Origin: Acidobacteriaceae bacterium
GTDB taxonomy: Bacteria > Acidobacteriota > Terriglobia > Bryobacterales > Bryobacteraceae
DNA: 64,000 nt
Assembly (NCBI GenBank): GCA_019233755.1
Contig: JAFAMD010000006.1
Location: forward strand, 100,043-164,042
Reading direction: 5' to 3'
This document shows, piece by piece, positions 1 to 9,120 of this stretch. A program made the translations under genes and the position numbers. Every line of letters begins with the position of its first letter. The stretch's first letter is position 1. The notes below the pieces were generated by a model that ran no database searches, was not told the origin of the DNA, and saw only the letters and a list, made by a program, of their open reading frames with translations.

Positions 1-1
1 G

Positions 2-2068
2 GTACAGAAACGGAAATCCGGAGAGCCGTATATTGTGCATCCGCTGGCCGTGGCACATATTCTGGCCGACATGCAGATGGATCTGGTTTGTATCGAGACC
101 GGATTGCTGCATGACACGGTGGAGGACACCAAGGCGACGATCGAGCAGATTCGCGAGGCGTTCGGCGAAGATGTCGCGCGCTGCGTTGATGGCGTCACGA
201 AACTGAGCAAGATCAGTTTTGCAAACCGCGAGGACCGGCAGGCCGAGAGCCTCCGAAAGATGCTGCTCGCGATGACGAGCGACATCCGCGTCATCATCGT
301 GAAGCTCGCGGACCGGCTGCACAACATGCGCACCATCTCGTCGCTGCCGGAGGAGCGGCAGCAGGCCATCGCGCAGGAGACGATCGACATTTATGCGCCG
401 ATCGCCCACCGGCTCGGAATGGGCAAAGTGCGCGGCGAACTGGAGGACCTGGCATTCCAGGCGCTGCACCCGGAAGAAGCCGCCGACCTCATGCGCGAGA
501 TCGAGAGCCAGCGGCAGCAGAACGAACGGTGGCTGCACGATGTGCAAACACAAATCGAGCAGAAGCTGGCGCGCGAAGATATTCCGGCGCGGGTGCAGGG
601 TCGCGTCAAACGCGCCTATTCGGTCTATCTGAAGCTGAAGCGGCAGCGCATCACGCTCGACCAGGTTTACGACATTCTGGCGGTCCGCATTATCACGGAT
701 TCAGTAAAGAACTGCTACGCGGCATTGGGTGTGATCCACAACGAATGGCACCCGGTGCCGGGCCGCATCAAAGACTTCATCGCAATGCCCCGGCCCAATC
801 TGTACCAGTCGCTGCACACCTCGGTCATTGGACCGGGCGGGCGCGCGTTTGAGGTGCAGATCCGCACCGAGGAAATGCACCGGATTGCGGAAGAAGGTAT
901 CGCGGCGCACTGGAAATACAAAGAGGGCAGCAAGGGGCCCGACGCAGACGATCAGCGGATTGCCTGGCTGCGGCAGCTCGTCGACTGGCAGCGCGAGATG
1001 CACGATGCCAGCGAATTCCTGAGCGGAGTCAAGATGGACCTCTACTCGGAAGAGGTCTACACGTTCACGCCGAAGGGACGCGTGATCGTGCTGCCGCGCG
1101 ATTCGACGCCAATCGATTTCGCCTACGCAATTCATAGCGACGTCGGCAACACTTGCGTGGGCGCGCGGATTAACGGCTCGATGAAGCCGCTGAAATCGAC
1201 GCTGCGCAATGGCGACGTGGTGGAGATCCTCACGCAGCCGGGCCATCAACCCAGCCGGGACTGGCTGGCGGTGGTGAAGACCACACGCGCGCGCAACAAG
1301 ATCCGCCATGTGATCAACGCGGTGGAGCGTGCAAAGGCGGTGGAGATCGGGCAAAAGTCGCTCGAGAAGGAAGCCCGGCGCATGGGCGTCAGCATGGCAC
1401 GCATCTCGCAGAACAGCCTGGAGAGCGTGGCTTCCGAGTATGGCGTGAGCAAAACCGAAGATCTATACGCGGCGCTGGGCTTCGGGCGGTTCTCCGCGCG
1501 CCAGGTACTGCAGAAAGTTGCGCCGGAGAGCGCGATTCCGGATGCGGCTCCGCTGGCCCCTCCACAACGCTTGCCGCATCAGCAAAGCGGCGCGCTGGCA
1601 GATGGCGATCTCACGATCAAAGTGAAGGGCGCAGACGATGTTCTGATGTACCGCGCGAAATGTTGTAATCCCGTGCGCGGAGAGCAGATAGTTGGCTACA
1701 TCACGAGAGGTAAGGGCGTGGCGGTACATTCGGCACAGTGTCCGAACGTACAGAAGCTGATGTATGAACCGGAGCGGAAGATTGCTGTCGATTGGGCGGG
1801 TAGCGCCAGCGAGCCGCTACCCGTCAAAGTAGTTATCTACACAGACGACCGGCCCGGGATTTTACATCAGCTCACCTCGATTCTGAGCGACGAAAAGAGC
1901 AATATCCGGATGCTGGAGGCGCGCGGCGATGAGAAACGCACGGACGACAGCGCGGTAATTGACATCATTATTGACGTCCGCGACAAAAAACAGCTCGAGC
2001 GCGTGATCACCGCATTCCGGCGCATACCCGGCGTGCGTGACATCGAGCGGATGCAGACGGCACTCTAA
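2..2068 (+). CDS. rel: Bifunctional (p)ppGpp synthetase/hydrolase Rel/SpoT, 5'-truncated by the window
   Basis: Makes and degrades the stringent-response alarmone (p)ppGpp in the cytoplasm. The frame is open from base 2 and reads GEPYIVHPLAVA before the first possible GTG, so the true start lies left of the window. Visible in order: the end of the HD hydrolase domain (LLHDTVEDT), the RelA synthetase domain (YDILAVRII, RIKDFIAMPRPNLYQS), a TGS domain (VYTFTPKGRVIVLP), a zinc-finger-like stretch (AKCCNPV) and a C-terminal ACT domain (DDRPGILHQLTSILS). The synthetase has RIKD, the RxKD form typical of bifunctional Rel/SpoT rather than the ExDD form of RelA. About 30-50 residues seem to be missing at the N-terminus. 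Confidence 0.97.
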   Translation, partial: VQKRKSGEPYIVHPLAVAHILADMQMDLVCIETGLLHDTVEDTKATIEQIREAFGEDVARCVDGVTKLSKISFANREDRQAESLRKMLLAMTSDIRVIIVKLADRLHNMRTISSLPEERQQAIAQETIDIYAPIAHRLGMGKVRGELEDLAFQALHPEEAADLMREIESQRQQNERWLHDVQTQIEQKLAREDIPARVQGRVKRAYSVYLKLKRQRITLDQVYDILAVRIITDSVKNCYAALGVIHNEWHPVPGRIKDFIAMPRPNLYQSLHTSVIGPGGRAFEVQIRTEEMHRIAEEGIAAHWKYKEGSKGPDADDQRIAWLRQLVDWQREMHDASEFLSGVKMDLYSEEVYTFTPKGRVIVLPRDSTPIDFAYAIHSDVGNTCVGARINGSMKPLKSTLRNGDVVEILTQPGHQPSRDWLAVVKTTRARNKIRHVINAVERAKAVEIGQKSLEKEARRMGVSMARISQNSLESVASEYGVSKTEDLYAALGFGRFSARQVLQKVAPESAIPDAAPLAPPQRLPHQQSGALADGDLTIKVKGADDVLMYRAKCCNPVRGEQIVGYITRGKGVAVHSAQCPNVQKLMYEPERKIAVDWAGSASEPLPVKVVIYTDDRPGILHQLTSILSDEKSNIRMLEARGDEKRTDDSAVIDIIIDVRDKKQLERVITAFRRIPGVRDIERMQTAL

Positions 2069-2111
2069 CACCTACTTTCAAAACAGTTTCATGCAAGAAG
2101 AGACCGTACTA

Positions 2112-2450
2112 ATGCTGGCGTCCGATCCCGAACACATAGCAATCTCGAAATCCACCGGCATAAAGATCGATTGGCGGGACGGGCATCACAGCGACTACTC
2201 GTTGGCCCATTTACGCGATGAGTGCCCCTGCGCCACATGCACCGGCTCACACGGCACCGAACCGCAGAGATCGAATTACTCGACTCCGGGCCCCTTCCCG
2301 ATGTTCAAGCCGGCCTTAAAGATGAACTCAGTAGAGGCGGTCGGGTCGTACGCCGTGCGGATTTACTGGAACGATGGCCACAGCTCCGGCATTTATTCGT
2401 TCGAACACCTGCGCAGGATCTGCCCGTGTGACGAGTGCAAAGGCGCCTGA
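2112..2450 (+). CDS. DUF971 domain protein (gamma-butyrobetaine-hydroxylase-like N-terminal fold)
   Basis: Small cytoplasmic protein of about 112 aa made almost entirely of one DUF971 domain (IKIDWRDGHHSDYSLAHLR then CPCATC, and a second CPCDEC near the C-terminus). The paired Cys motifs suggest metal binding. Relatives occur alone or near Fe-S assembly ATPases, but the function is not established. I chose ATG 2112 because AAGAAGAG lies 8-15 bases upstream. ATG 2091 in the same frame would add seven residues but has no visible ribosome binding site. It follows rel by about 40 bp on the same strand and may be co-transcribed. Confidence 0.88.
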   Translation: MLASDPEHIAISKSTGIKIDWRDGHHSDYSLAHLRDECPCATCTGSHGTEPQRSNYSTPGPFPMFKPALKMNSVEAVGSYAVRIYWNDGHSSGIYSFEHLRRICPCDECKGA

Positions 2451-2474
2451 TGCAAACGCCGGTGAACGCAAGGC

Positions 2475-3602
2475 TTAGAGCAATCGGAAGCTGACTTCTA
2501 CCTGGGCCTGAGTGGCGACCGGGTGACCGCCCTTCATACCGGGTCGGAAGCGCCACCTCGATACAGCTTCGACGGCCTTTTCATCCAGTCCCAGGCCGAG
2601 CGGACGCACTACGTGGATATCGCGCGGCAGACCATTGGCGTCAACCACAATGGAGAGCAGAACGGTGCCGGAGTACTTGGCTTTGCGAGCCTCTTCCGAG
2701 TATTCAGGCTCGACTTTACTCACCAGCACGGGCGCGGAAACATCACCGCCGATGCGGTACGCGCCGCCGCCCATCCCGTGGCCGGAGCCGGGACCGTATC
2801 CATCTCCATTACCGGAACCGAGTCCGCCGCCCGTACCACTCCCGAGACCATTTGAGCCCGGACCGCCGGAGAACGGCATCAGCTTGCTCATTGGGTCGCC
2901 GTAGTTGTCTGCAACGATCGGCGGAACCGGCGCGCTGATCTCAGGAACAACGGGCAGTTTCGGCTTGACAATGGCTTCGGCCGGCGGGATGAACGGTTTC
3001 GGATTGAACTTGGGAGCCGCGCCGTGGCTGACGGGTGTCGGCACCTTCTGGCCGCCACCGCCACCGCCGCCCGCTTTCTCCGCGGCAGGCGGAAGCTTCG
3101 GCTTAAATTCGTTAACAGGAAAATAGATGTCGGTGACCTGCTTGATCTTCTTCTGCACGAGGGGCGTACGAAAGACCAGGAACATCAGCCCGACCACCGC
3201 GACGTGGATCAGGACGGATACCAGACCCGACCGCTTTTCGCCGCCGCCGTAGGCACCCCAGATGCTGCCGACTTCGACCGGTTTGGAAGTAACTTCAAGC
3301 GGCGGGAGCTTGGGCGGGTGGACCAGGTCGCGAATGTTGGCAGCGAACGACTTGAACCACGGCTGCTCGATATTGCTCATGTTGCCGAGTTCGGCACTTT
3401 CGAGCGGCCGGGACGTCAGTTCCAGTGGGGGGAGCTTGGGCGGATTCAGCGCCTCCCGGATGTTTCGGATAACCGACTTGAACCACGGTTCTTCGAGATC
3501 AGCCGTCAAAAATAGCTGATTCAAATTAGCCTCAGGCTGAACCACATCCTGACGCCCCATAGTTTCCTTGTCTACTCCGCTAATCACCGAACACTCCGCC
3601 AT
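2475..3602 (-). CDS. tonB: TonB-family energy transducer with duplicated cytoplasmic motif
   Basis: Predicted inner-membrane protein that couples the proton motive force to outer-membrane receptors or related machinery. Layout of the 375 aa: a cytoplasmic N-terminus of about 135 aa, one transmembrane helix (VSVLIHVAVVGLMFLVF), a Pro/Gly-rich periplasmic stretch and a C-terminal TonB domain (APVLVSKVEPEYSEEARKAK, then GTVLLSIVVDANG, VSRWRFRPG). The N-terminus holds two copies of a segment with the pattern PWFKS..(N)IR..L.PPKLPPLE.TS.P. The long cytoplasmic region ahead of the helix is unlike proteobacterial TonB. No ExbB/ExbD gene is nearby. Confidence 0.93.
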   Translation of the reverse strand: MAECSVISGVDKETMGRQDVVQPEANLNQLFLTADLEEPWFKSVIRNIREALNPPKLPPLELTSRPLESAELGNMSNIEQPWFKSFAANIRDLVHPPKLPPLEVTSKPVEVGSIWGAYGGGEKRSGLVSVLIHVAVVGLMFLVFRTPLVQKKIKQVTDIYFPVNEFKPKLPPAAEKAGGGGGGGQKVPTPVSHGAAPKFNPKPFIPPAEAIVKPKLPVVPEISAPVPPIVADNYGDPMSKLMPFSGGPGSNGLGSGTGGGLGSGNGDGYGPGSGHGMGGGAYRIGGDVSAPVLVSKVEPEYSEEARKAKYSGTVLLSIVVDANGLPRDIHVVRPLGLGLDEKAVEAVSRWRFRPGMKGGHPVATQAQVEVSFRLL

Positions 3603-3645
3603 TTACCACGCTGTGAGCCTCCCTGCTGTCGACATCTGATGCATA

Positions 3646-3667
3646 AATTGGACGTTCGGTCCAAAAT
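3646..3667 (-). terminator. Hairpin downstream of the YqiA-like gene
   Basis: TTGGAC (3648-3653) and GTCCAA (3659-3664) form a 6-bp stem around GTTCG, with A/T flanks on both sides. It sits 50 bp past the stop of the minus-strand esterase and just before tonB, which runs the same way. It fits a weak intrinsic terminator, because the T-tract is short. Confidence 0.45.
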
Positions 3668-3717
3668 TGCCGTTGCAGGGATTCAATCCAGCACCACGAC
3701 AGTATCTACAGTCTATA

Positions 3718-4389
3718 TCAGAGACGAGCGCCACCATCATTCAGGGCGACACTTTCAATCAGAAAAATTCTCGATTCCTCCCAGATGGTGGGCAGCACAT
3801 CGGTCAGTTCGTGTCCGGATTTCATCTGGAGAAGCAGGGCGTTCGGGTGCGCCTGGACGAAGGCGAGTGATTGTTGAACCGGAACGGTTGAGTCCTCCGT
3901 CCCGTGGAAGATCAGCACCGGCTGGTGAACGTCGGGAAACGGCTCGAAGCGGCTGGCGTCTTCGAGCAATTGATAGCCCAGAGGCAGTTCCCGCTGTGCG
4001 GCGTAATGAAAGAAAAGCCTGGTGCCGTTACGCTTCCATTCGGCAATACGCTCCGGCCCGAGTTGTTCGACCCAAAGTTGATACAAGCCGAATGCGGGAG
4101 CGAGCAGAATGAGCCGGTCGACCTCGGGATGCCGTGCGGCATAGAGTGCGGCGAGGTAGCCGCCCATGCTGGATCCGATCAGGATTACCGGTTCGCCGCA
4201 AGCGATCTCCTCGAGCACGCTGAGCTGGCGGCTGATAGTCAGATGCTCAAAATCGCCCTGCTCCAGGTCTGGGACATGGACGTGCTGGCCCGCGGCTTCG
4301 AGGCATCCGAGGAAGAAGTTCGCCTTTCGTGATGCCGGGCTGGAGGCGAAGCCGTGAAGGTAGACGATACGCAAATGGTCCCGCAACAT
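3718..4389 (-). CDS. YqiA/YcfP-like alpha/beta-fold esterase
   Basis: Small cytoplasmic alpha/beta hydrolase of about 223 aa. The strand begins directly with RIVYLHGFASSPASRKA, followed by the nucleophile elbow GSSMGG (Ser74), then HGTEDSTVP for the acid and KSGHELTD for the catalytic His. This matches the short YqiA-type family, which hydrolyses small esters in vitro and has uncertain physiological substrates. The frame stays open another 61 codons upstream, but that stretch has no domain character, so I start at ATG 4389. Confidence 0.85.
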   Translation of the reverse strand: MLRDHLRIVYLHGFASSPASRKANFFLGCLEAAGQHVHVPDLEQGDFEHLTISRQLSVLEEIACGEPVILIGSSMGGYLAALYAARHPEVDRLILLAPAFGLYQLWVEQLGPERIAEWKRNGTRLFFHYAAQRELPLGYQLLEDASRFEPFPDVHQPVLIFHGTEDSTVPVQQSLAFVQAHPNALLLQMKSGHELTDVLPTIWEESRIFLIESVALNDGGARL

Positions 4390-4595
4390 CTTCAATGGTA
4401 GCGGGAAGGCCGTTGGGTACCGCGCCTCGAAGACTTGCGAACAAGTACTCGGGACCGCTAGAATCTTGTTGAACTGAAAGAAAAAAACGCCCCGCCGATT
4501 CGCCCGCACCTGCACAGTGATGTAGCTTGGTGAGTTAGACTGAACACTTTGGCCCGGGAGTGCTGCGGGCATTTGCGAACACAGGAGATTAATTG

Positions 4596-4829
4596 ATGTC
4601 GGTTGCAGAAAAAGTAAAGCAGATCATCGTCGAACAGCTTGGAGTGGATGAGAACCAGGTTGACCCGAGCGCCTCGTTCGTGGACGATCTGGGTGCCGAT
4701 TCCCTCGACATTGTCGAACTGGTGATGGCTTTCGAAGAGGCCTTCGACCTCGACATTCCCGACGAAGACGCCGAAAAGATCAAGACCGTCAAGGACGCAA
4801 TCGACTACATAGAGTCGAAGAAGAAGTAA
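4596..4829 (+). CDS. acpP: Acyl carrier protein
   Basis: Carries growing acyl chains on a 4'-phosphopantetheine arm in type II fatty-acid synthesis. It is 77 aa and acidic, with the canonical DSL attachment site ([10 protein letters not shown], Ser36). The start is ATG 4596, preceded by AGGAG at 4583-4587; the in-frame TTG three bases earlier is less likely. fabF follows after 54 bp, the usual acpP-fabF pairing, which supports both assignments. Confidence 0.98.
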   Translation: MSVAEKVKQIIVEQLGVDENQVDPSASFVDDLGADSLDIVELVMAFEEAFDLDIPDEDAEKIKTVKDAIDYIESKKK

Positions 4830-4883
4830 TTTGAGTCCGCAGATTTCTTTACGCCAGCAAACGGCGCAGCGGATGATTTATTA

Positions 4884-6134
4884 ATGGCAGTACGCAGAGT
4901 TGTTGTAACAGGAGTTGGCCTTCTCTGTTCGGTGGGCAGCGGAACCGAACCGGTGTGGGAGGCGATACGGGAAGGAAAGGCCGGGATCGGCCCGATCACG
5001 CAGTTTGATGCCTCCGATTTCGCCTGCCGGATCGCGGGCGAAGTCAAAGATTTCGACCCATTGCAGTACGTCGATAAAAAAGACGTAAAAAAGATGGGAC
5101 GCTTCATCCAGTTTGCGATTGCAGCGAGCGATTTTGCGGTGCAGTCAGCCAAACTGGCGCCTCCAGCTTCCGAAGAAGATGCAGAACAGCGCGGTGTGTA
5201 CATCGGCAGCGGCATCGGCGGATTCGAGGTGATCGAGCGGGAGCACAAGGTCCTTCTCGAGAGAGGTCCGAGCCGGATATCGCCGTTCTTCATTCCCTCC
5301 TGCATCGTGAACCTGGCCAGTGGTTACGTTTCGATCCGCTATAACGCGAAGGGACCGAATTCAGCGACGGCCACCGCGTGCACCACCAGCGCGCACTCCA
5401 TTGGTGATTCGTTCCGGCTGATCCAACACGGCGACGCCGACGTGATGATTTCGGGGGGAAGCGAAGCGTGCGTGACCCCGATGGGAATTGGCGGATTTGC
5501 TGCCATGCGCGCGCTTTCCACTCGCAACGATGAACCGCAGCGCGCGTCGCGGCCATGGGATAGCGAGCGCGATGGCTTCGTGGTGGGTGAAGGCTCCGGC
5601 ATCGTGGTGCTTGAAGAACTGGAGCATGCGAGGCGGCGCGGCGCACCGATACTGGCCGAGATTGTCGGTTATGGAATGAGTGCGGATGCTCATCACATTA
5701 CGGCGCCGCCGGACGACGGCGACGGCGGCTATCGCGTCATGCGCAACGCTCTGCGCGATGCGGGCATCCAGCCGTCCGAAGTGCAATATGTAAATGCGCA
5801 CGGCACGTCGACGGGCCTGGGCGACAGGGCCGAAACGCTTGCTATCAAGAAAGCGTTCGGCGAGCATGCGGCAAAACTGGCCGTGAGTTCCACAAAGTCA
5901 ATGACCGGGCATCTGTTGGGCGGAGCGGGCGGCCTGGAGGCAGGCATTACCGTGCTGGCGATTCGCGACCAGATCGCGCCGCCGACGATTAACTACGAGC
6001 GCCCCGATCCGGACTGCGACCTCGATTACGTGCCTAATCGGGCGCGGCCCATGAAAATCAACTACGCGCTTTCGAATAGCTTTGGATTTGGCGGCACGAA
6101 CGGCTGCCTCATTTTCAAGCGCTATCAGGATTAA
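4884..6134 (+). CDS. fabF: Beta-ketoacyl-ACP synthase II
   Basis: Condenses malonyl-ACP with acyl-ACP in fatty-acid elongation. It is 416 aa, normal for FabF. The Cys-His-His catalytic set is visible: Cys166 in TATACTTSAHSIGDS, His in NAHGTSTGLGD (about 305) and His in KSMTGHLLGGAGG (about 343). The glycine-rich C-terminal motif SFGFGGTNG is intact. It lies directly downstream of acpP on the same strand and is probably co-transcribed with it. Confidence 0.98.
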   Translation: MAVRRVVVTGVGLLCSVGSGTEPVWEAIREGKAGIGPITQFDASDFACRIAGEVKDFDPLQYVDKKDVKKMGRFIQFAIAASDFAVQSAKLAPPASEEDAEQRGVYIGSGIGGFEVIEREHKVLLERGPSRISPFFIPSCIVNLASGYVSIRYNAKGPNSATATACTTSAHSIGDSFRLIQHGDADVMISGGSEACVTPMGIGGFAAMRALSTRNDEPQRASRPWDSERDGFVVGEGSGIVVLEELEHARRRGAPILAEIVGYGMSADAHHITAPPDDGDGGYRVMRNALRDAGIQPSEVQYVNAHGTSTGLGDRAETLAIKKAFGEHAAKLAVSSTKSMTGHLLGGAGGLEAGITVLAIRDQIAPPTINYERPDPDCDLDYVPNRARPMKINYALSNSFGFGGTNGCLIFKRYQD

Positions 6135-6179
6135 CCTGCGTCCGTCCGCGGACGAAATTTCCCTACTTTGACCCTGGAG

Positions 6180-6206
6180 GCGTGCGGTCCTCAAGAAATC
6201 GCACGC
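6180..6206. terminator. Hairpin in the fabF-etfB gap
   Basis: GCGTGCG (6180-6186) and CGCACGC (6200-6206) form a 7-bp GC-rich stem in the 169-bp gap between fabF and etfB. No T-tract follows, so this may be a factor-dependent terminator or only a structured leader. Confidence 0.3.
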
Positions 6207-6303
6207 TTCCCGAATTCGCGTCCGTCATACTGTTAAGAGAAACATTCAGCCGTCGCAGAATAGTACGGGTGCTTCGTGCTACCCGCCGACCGGCTATACA
6301 CGC

Positions 6304-7074
6304 ATGAAAATCATCGTTTCCGTGAAGCAGGTCCCTGCACGGGACTCCGCGCTCCGCGTCAACAGCGCGGGCAAGTGGCTGGACGAATCCGATATCACGT
6401 ACGAAATGAATGAACCGGACGCGTACGCCCTGGAAGAAGCGCTCCAGTTGAAAGAGAAGCTGGGCGGCGAAGTGGTGGTGTTGTGCGCCGGGCCACAGCG
6501 GGCGGGCCAGACCATCAGGGAAGCGCTCGCAAAGGGCGCCGATCGTGCGATTCACGTCGAGATGGACGAAGAGGGCCCGCTCGATGCTCTTGCCACGGCG
6601 CGGCTCCTGGCGAAGGCTGTGGCGCCGGAATCGCCGGAGCTCATCCTGACGGGATTGCAATCAGACGATCTCGGATACGGGCAGACCGGCGTAATTCTGG
6701 CGGAGCTGCTTGGGTACGCGCACGCCACGATCGTGATGGAAGTGGAGCCGCAAGGGAGCGCTGTGCGCGTGAAGCGCGAGCTCGAAGATGGCTGGTTTCA
6801 GAACGTGGTGCTGCCGCTGCCGGCGGTTCTCACGATCCAGTCGGGCATCAAGAAGCTGCGCTATGCAACGCTGATGGGCATCAAGAAAGCAAAGACTAAA
6901 GAAGTAAAAACACTTTCCGCCGGGCAGCTTGCTGCGGACACCAGCAGCACGACAGTGATGGATCGGGTATACCTTCCGCAGCGCAGCAAGCAGACGCAAA
7001 TACTCACAGGTGACGCGAAGCAGGTGGCGCATCAACTGGTAGAGAAGCTCAAATTCGAGGCACGGGTGCTATGA
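6304..7074 (+). CDS. etfB: Electron transfer flavoprotein, beta subunit
   Basis: AMP-binding subunit of the soluble ETF heterodimer, which takes electrons from acyl-CoA and other flavin dehydrogenases. It begins MKIIVSVKQVPARDS, a typical EtfB start, and holds the family motif VKRELEDGWFQNVVLPLPAVLTIQ. Length 256 aa is normal. Its stop overlaps the etfA start by 4 bp (ATGA), so the two subunits are translationally coupled. No ETF:quinone oxidoreductase is in the window. Confidence 0.97.
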   Translation: MKIIVSVKQVPARDSALRVNSAGKWLDESDITYEMNEPDAYALEEALQLKEKLGGEVVVLCAGPQRAGQTIREALAKGADRAIHVEMDEEGPLDALATARLLAKAVAPESPELILTGLQSDDLGYGQTGVILAELLGYAHATIVMEVEPQGSAVRVKRELEDGWFQNVVLPLPAVLTIQSGIKKLRYATLMGIKKAKTKEVKTLSAGQLAADTSSTTVMDRVYLPQRSKQTQILTGDAKQVAHQLVEKLKFEARVL

Positions 7075-8045
7075 GCGTCCTGGTCATCCTCGAGGAGCGC
7101 GGCGGCAAGTGGAATCGCCTTTCTTTCGAAGCGCTCGCAGCGGGCGAAAGAATCGCGGGAGCGCTCGGCGCGCCGTTACAAGCAGCAGTGATCGGCGCCG
7201 GCATTGAGAAACTGGCGAATGAGGCGGCGACCTACAAAATTGCAAAAATCTTTGCCGTGGAGCATGATCTGCTCGCGCGATACACGCCGGATGGTCACAC
7301 CGCAGCGCTGGAGCAACTGATCAAGGCGCAGCAACCGAAGGTGGTCGTGTTTCCTCACACCTACCAGGTGCGCGACTTCGGTCCCAAGTTGTCCACTCGT
7401 TTCGGCAAGGCGCTAATCAGCGATGTGGTGGATATAAAAACCGCCGGGGGCCAGGTCACTTTCATCCGCCAGCTTTTCCAGGGCAAGCTGAATTCGGATG
7501 TTCGTGCGGCGGGCGAGCCGGAATTCGTCTCCATTCAAGCCGGGGCATTCCGCGCGGCCGAGCCCGGCGGCGAGGCCGCGCCCGTCGAGAAGGTCGCGGC
7601 AGAGCTCGAGCCTTCACAGATCCGCACCAAGCCTGAAGAACCTTTTCGAGAAGCACAGCGCTCGGTAGATCTCAGTGCCGCCGACATCATTGTCTCGGTG
7701 GGGCGCGGCATCAAAGAAAAAGAGAATCTGCCGGTAGTGGAACAGTTGGCGTCAGTGCTCGGAGCGGAGCTCGCGGCTTCGCGCCCGATCTGCGACAACG
7801 GGTGGCTGCCCATGGAGCGGCAGGTTGGGAGCTCAGGCCAAACGGTTTCACCGAAAGTATATTTCGCCATCGGCATTTCAGGTGCGATTCAGCATCTGGT
7901 CGGCATGAAGGGCTCGAAGACAATAGTCGCGATCAACAAAGATGAGAACGCGCCTATCTTCGAGGCCGCCGATTACGGCGTGGTGGGCGATCTTTTCGAG
8001 ATTGTTCCCGCGATCGTAGAAGAAATCAGGAAAGCGAAAGCATAG
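7071..8045 (+). CDS. etfA: Electron transfer flavoprotein, alpha subunit
   Basis: FAD-binding subunit of ETF. The C-terminal FAD domain is clear: SVGRGIKEKENLPVVEQLA, then ASRPICDNGWLPMERQVG, SGQTVSPKVYFAIGISGAIQH and VAINKDENAPIFEAADYG. Length is 324 aa. The start ATG overlaps the etfB stop. The foldase lipoprotein gene follows within 10 bp, so these genes may form one transcript. Confidence 0.97.
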   Translation: MSVLVILEERGGKWNRLSFEALAAGERIAGALGAPLQAAVIGAGIEKLANEAATYKIAKIFAVEHDLLARYTPDGHTAALEQLIKAQQPKVVVFPHTYQVRDFGPKLSTRFGKALISDVVDIKTAGGQVTFIRQLFQGKLNSDVRAAGEPEFVSIQAGAFRAAEPGGEAAPVEKVAAELEPSQIRTKPEEPFREAQRSVDLSAADIIVSVGRGIKEKENLPVVEQLASVLGAELAASRPICDNGWLPMERQVGSSGQTVSPKVYFAIGISGAIQHLVGMKGSKTIVAINKDENAPIFEAADYGVVGDLFEIVPAIVEEIRKAKA

Positions 8046-8051
8046 CGTTTG

Positions 8052-9095
8052 ATGAGAAGTTGCCCGAAATGGATCAGCCGTTGCGCTACCGGTGTGGCCG
8101 TCTGCGCCACGCTGACAATGCTTGCGAGTTGCAATCATCCTGTCTCGCGTGATGTGGCCGCGACCGTGAACGGCCGGCCAGTCACCTATGCGGAGCTGGA
8201 CCGCACCATTGCGGCGCAGTTCCCCAACGCGCCCCTGAAGCCCAGGTCGGATCAGACCATCCAGCTACGCCTGGAGACCTTGCGCGCCCTTATCGACAAC
8301 GAGATCATGCTGCAGCGCGCCGAAAAGGAAGGCCTGCTTGCATCCGACGCCGACGTGGAGGCAAAGTTCAACGAACTGAAAGCTCCCTACACACAGGAAG
8401 AGTTCCAGAAGCTGCTCGAACAGCGCAAGATGACAGTAGCGGACCTGAAGGCGCAAATCCGGCGCGAACTCAGCGTGCAGAAACTGTTCAACAAGGAGAT
8501 CGGATCGCACATTACTATTTCCGATGCCGATGTTGCAGCTTTCTATAAGGCGAACAAAGCCAGCTTTAATCTGCCCGAGGAAAAAATCCGGCTGGCGCAG
8601 ATTCTGGTAACTTCGGCGGCCGACAGCACGGTGAACAACCTGAAGAACGACAAGGCGCAGAACGATCAGCAGGCGCGCAACAAGATTCAGATGCTCGATA
8701 TGCGCGTGCGCCAGGGTGAAGATTTCGGCCAGTTGGCGCAAAACTACTCGGAGGATCAGTTCGCAGCCAACGGCGGCGATGTCGGTTTCGTGCCGTTGTC
8801 CGCTCTCGACAAAGCCAATCCCGAAATCCGCAAGGTCGTTATGGACATGACTCCGGGCCAGGTCTCGCCAGTGCTGCACACGCCTGAAGGCTATCGCATT
8901 ATCAAGCTGATTTCGAAAGAACCGGCCGGCCAGCGCGAATTGAGCGATCCGCGCGTGCAGGAAGAGATCCGGCAGGGACTGTTCCAGGCGAAAGAGCAGA
9001 TGTTGCGCTCCGCTTTTTATGAGGTTGCGCGCAGTGAAGCAAAAGTCGTGAACTACTACGCCGAATCGGTGCTCGCCAGCCGTGATAAGGGCTGA
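8052..9095 (+). CDS. SurA/PrsA-like peptidyl-prolyl isomerase lipoprotein
   Basis: Predicted exported foldase. The N-terminal signal ends in a lipobox (TMLASC at about residue 26), so the mature protein should be a lipoprotein. An N-terminal chaperone segment of about 130 aa (TVNGRPVTYAELDR, LIDNEIMLQRAEKEGL) is followed by one parvulin domain (EEKIRLAQILV ... GEDFGQLAQNYSEDQFAANG ... VGFVPL ... VSPVLHTPEGYRIIKL). I chose ATG 8052 over the TTG three bases upstream. With a single rotamase domain it resembles PrsA more than two-domain SurA. Confidence 0.92.
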   Translation: MRSCPKWISRCATGVAVCATLTMLASCNHPVSRDVAATVNGRPVTYAELDRTIAAQFPNAPLKPRSDQTIQLRLETLRALIDNEIMLQRAEKEGLLASDADVEAKFNELKAPYTQEEFQKLLEQRKMTVADLKAQIRRELSVQKLFNKEIGSHITISDADVAAFYKANKASFNLPEEKIRLAQILVTSAADSTVNNLKNDKAQNDQQARNKIQMLDMRVRQGEDFGQLAQNYSEDQFAANGGDVGFVPLSALDKANPEIRKVVMDMTPGQVSPVLHTPEGYRIIKLISKEPAGQRELSDPRVQEEIRQGLFQAKEQMLRSAFYEVARSEAKVVNYYAESVLASRDKG

Positions 9096-9120
9096 GCCCG
9101 TTTTGTCAGGACGCGCCGGC

